The notes under the pieces: generated by a model | The model's database searches: none | What the model saw: the letters and a program-made list of their open reading frames with translations, nothing else | What the model was told of the DNA's origin: nothing | Assembly: GCF_000445185.1 (NCBI RefSeq) | Contig: NZ_AVAF01000061.1 | Location: 1 to 34,146, forward strand | DNA: 34,146 nucleotides | Direction: 5' to 3' | From: Thermoanaerobacter sp. A7A | Lineage (GTDB): Bacteria > Bacillota > Thermoanaerobacteria > Thermoanaerobacterales > Thermoanaerobacteraceae | In this document: positions 34,133-34,146 of the stretch, in pieces | Layout of the letters: the number at the start of each line of letters is the position of its first letter | Position numbering within the stretch: the stretch's first letter is position 1 | Position numbers and translations under genes: made by a program

Positions 34133-34146
34133 AAGGAGATATTTTG
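34133..34146 (+). other. Ribosome binding site and possible TTG start of the next gene
   Basis: AAAGGAG followed 6 bases later by TTG at the last three bases of the window. It may be the start of a plus-strand gene that continues outside. Confidence 0.4.

Noticed and set aside
1..34146. tRNA, rRNA, CRISPR, prophage or plasmid-origin signals
   Set aside because: Nothing of these kinds was recognised on either strand. Short simple repeats in AT-rich gaps were too weak to call.

Overview
The window looks like chromosome of a low-GC, spore-forming, thermophilic Firmicute of the genus Thermoanaerobacter, close to T. brockii / T. pseudethanolicus. The evidence is the AT-rich codon use, strong AGGAGG ribosome binding sites, an alpha/beta-type small acid-soluble spore protein, and a kojibiose phosphorylase and a trehalose phosphorylase that I recognise as near-identical in type to the T. 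brockii enzymes. I see no rRNA, tRNA, CRISPR array, insertion sequence or phage gene.

Layout from left to right: (1) 0-2.8 kb: a MocR-type regulator divergent from an isoaspartyl dipeptidase (iadA). (2) 2.8-4.8 kb: glnA followed by an ANTAR-type response regulator, with a structured glnA leader. (3) 4.9-9.7 kb: a small glycine-rich membrane protein, then a heterodimeric ABC exporter and a lipoprotein. (4) 9.7-13.2 kb: the asd-dapA-dapB-dapH operon for lysine/diaminopimelate by the acetylase route. (5) 13.2-15.2 kb: corrinoid adenosyltransferase, a tandem OB-fold SSB-like protein and a small degenerate Mur-ligase-like protein. (6) 15.3-19 kb: a regulatory island made of a c-di-GMP-I riboswitch, a C-terminally short LevR-type sigma-54 activator, a sigma-54 promoter with an upstream palindrome, and an exported subtilisin-like protease. 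(7) 19-25.6 kb and 25.6-33 kb: two disaccharide operons, each with a LacI regulator, a complete ABC sugar importer lacking its own ATPase, and a GH65 phosphorylase (trehalose-type and kojibiose-type). A single beta-phosphoglucomutase in the second operon can serve both. (8) 33-34.1 kb: a QueG-like iron-sulfur protein and a spore protein gene.

The most interesting part is region 6. The minus-strand leader of the sigma-54 activator gene matches the GEMM-I c-di-GMP aptamer over its whole conserved core, and the divergent protease gene has a -24/-12 promoter with exact GG-N10-GC spacing. The simplest reading is a relay: c-di-GMP, then riboswitch, then sigma-54 activator, then secreted protease. 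The activator has lost the PTS-sensing half that LevR proteins normally carry, so the riboswitch may be its main input. That relay is inference; the riboswitch and the promoter are seen in the sequence.

Other notable points: both sugar operons bracket the substrate-binding-protein cistron with stable hairpins; each LacI gene has two matching operators; the glnA leader hairpin has an ANTAR-like A1/G4 hexaloop; and IadA appears to carry Glu where the E. coli enzyme has its carbamylated lysine.
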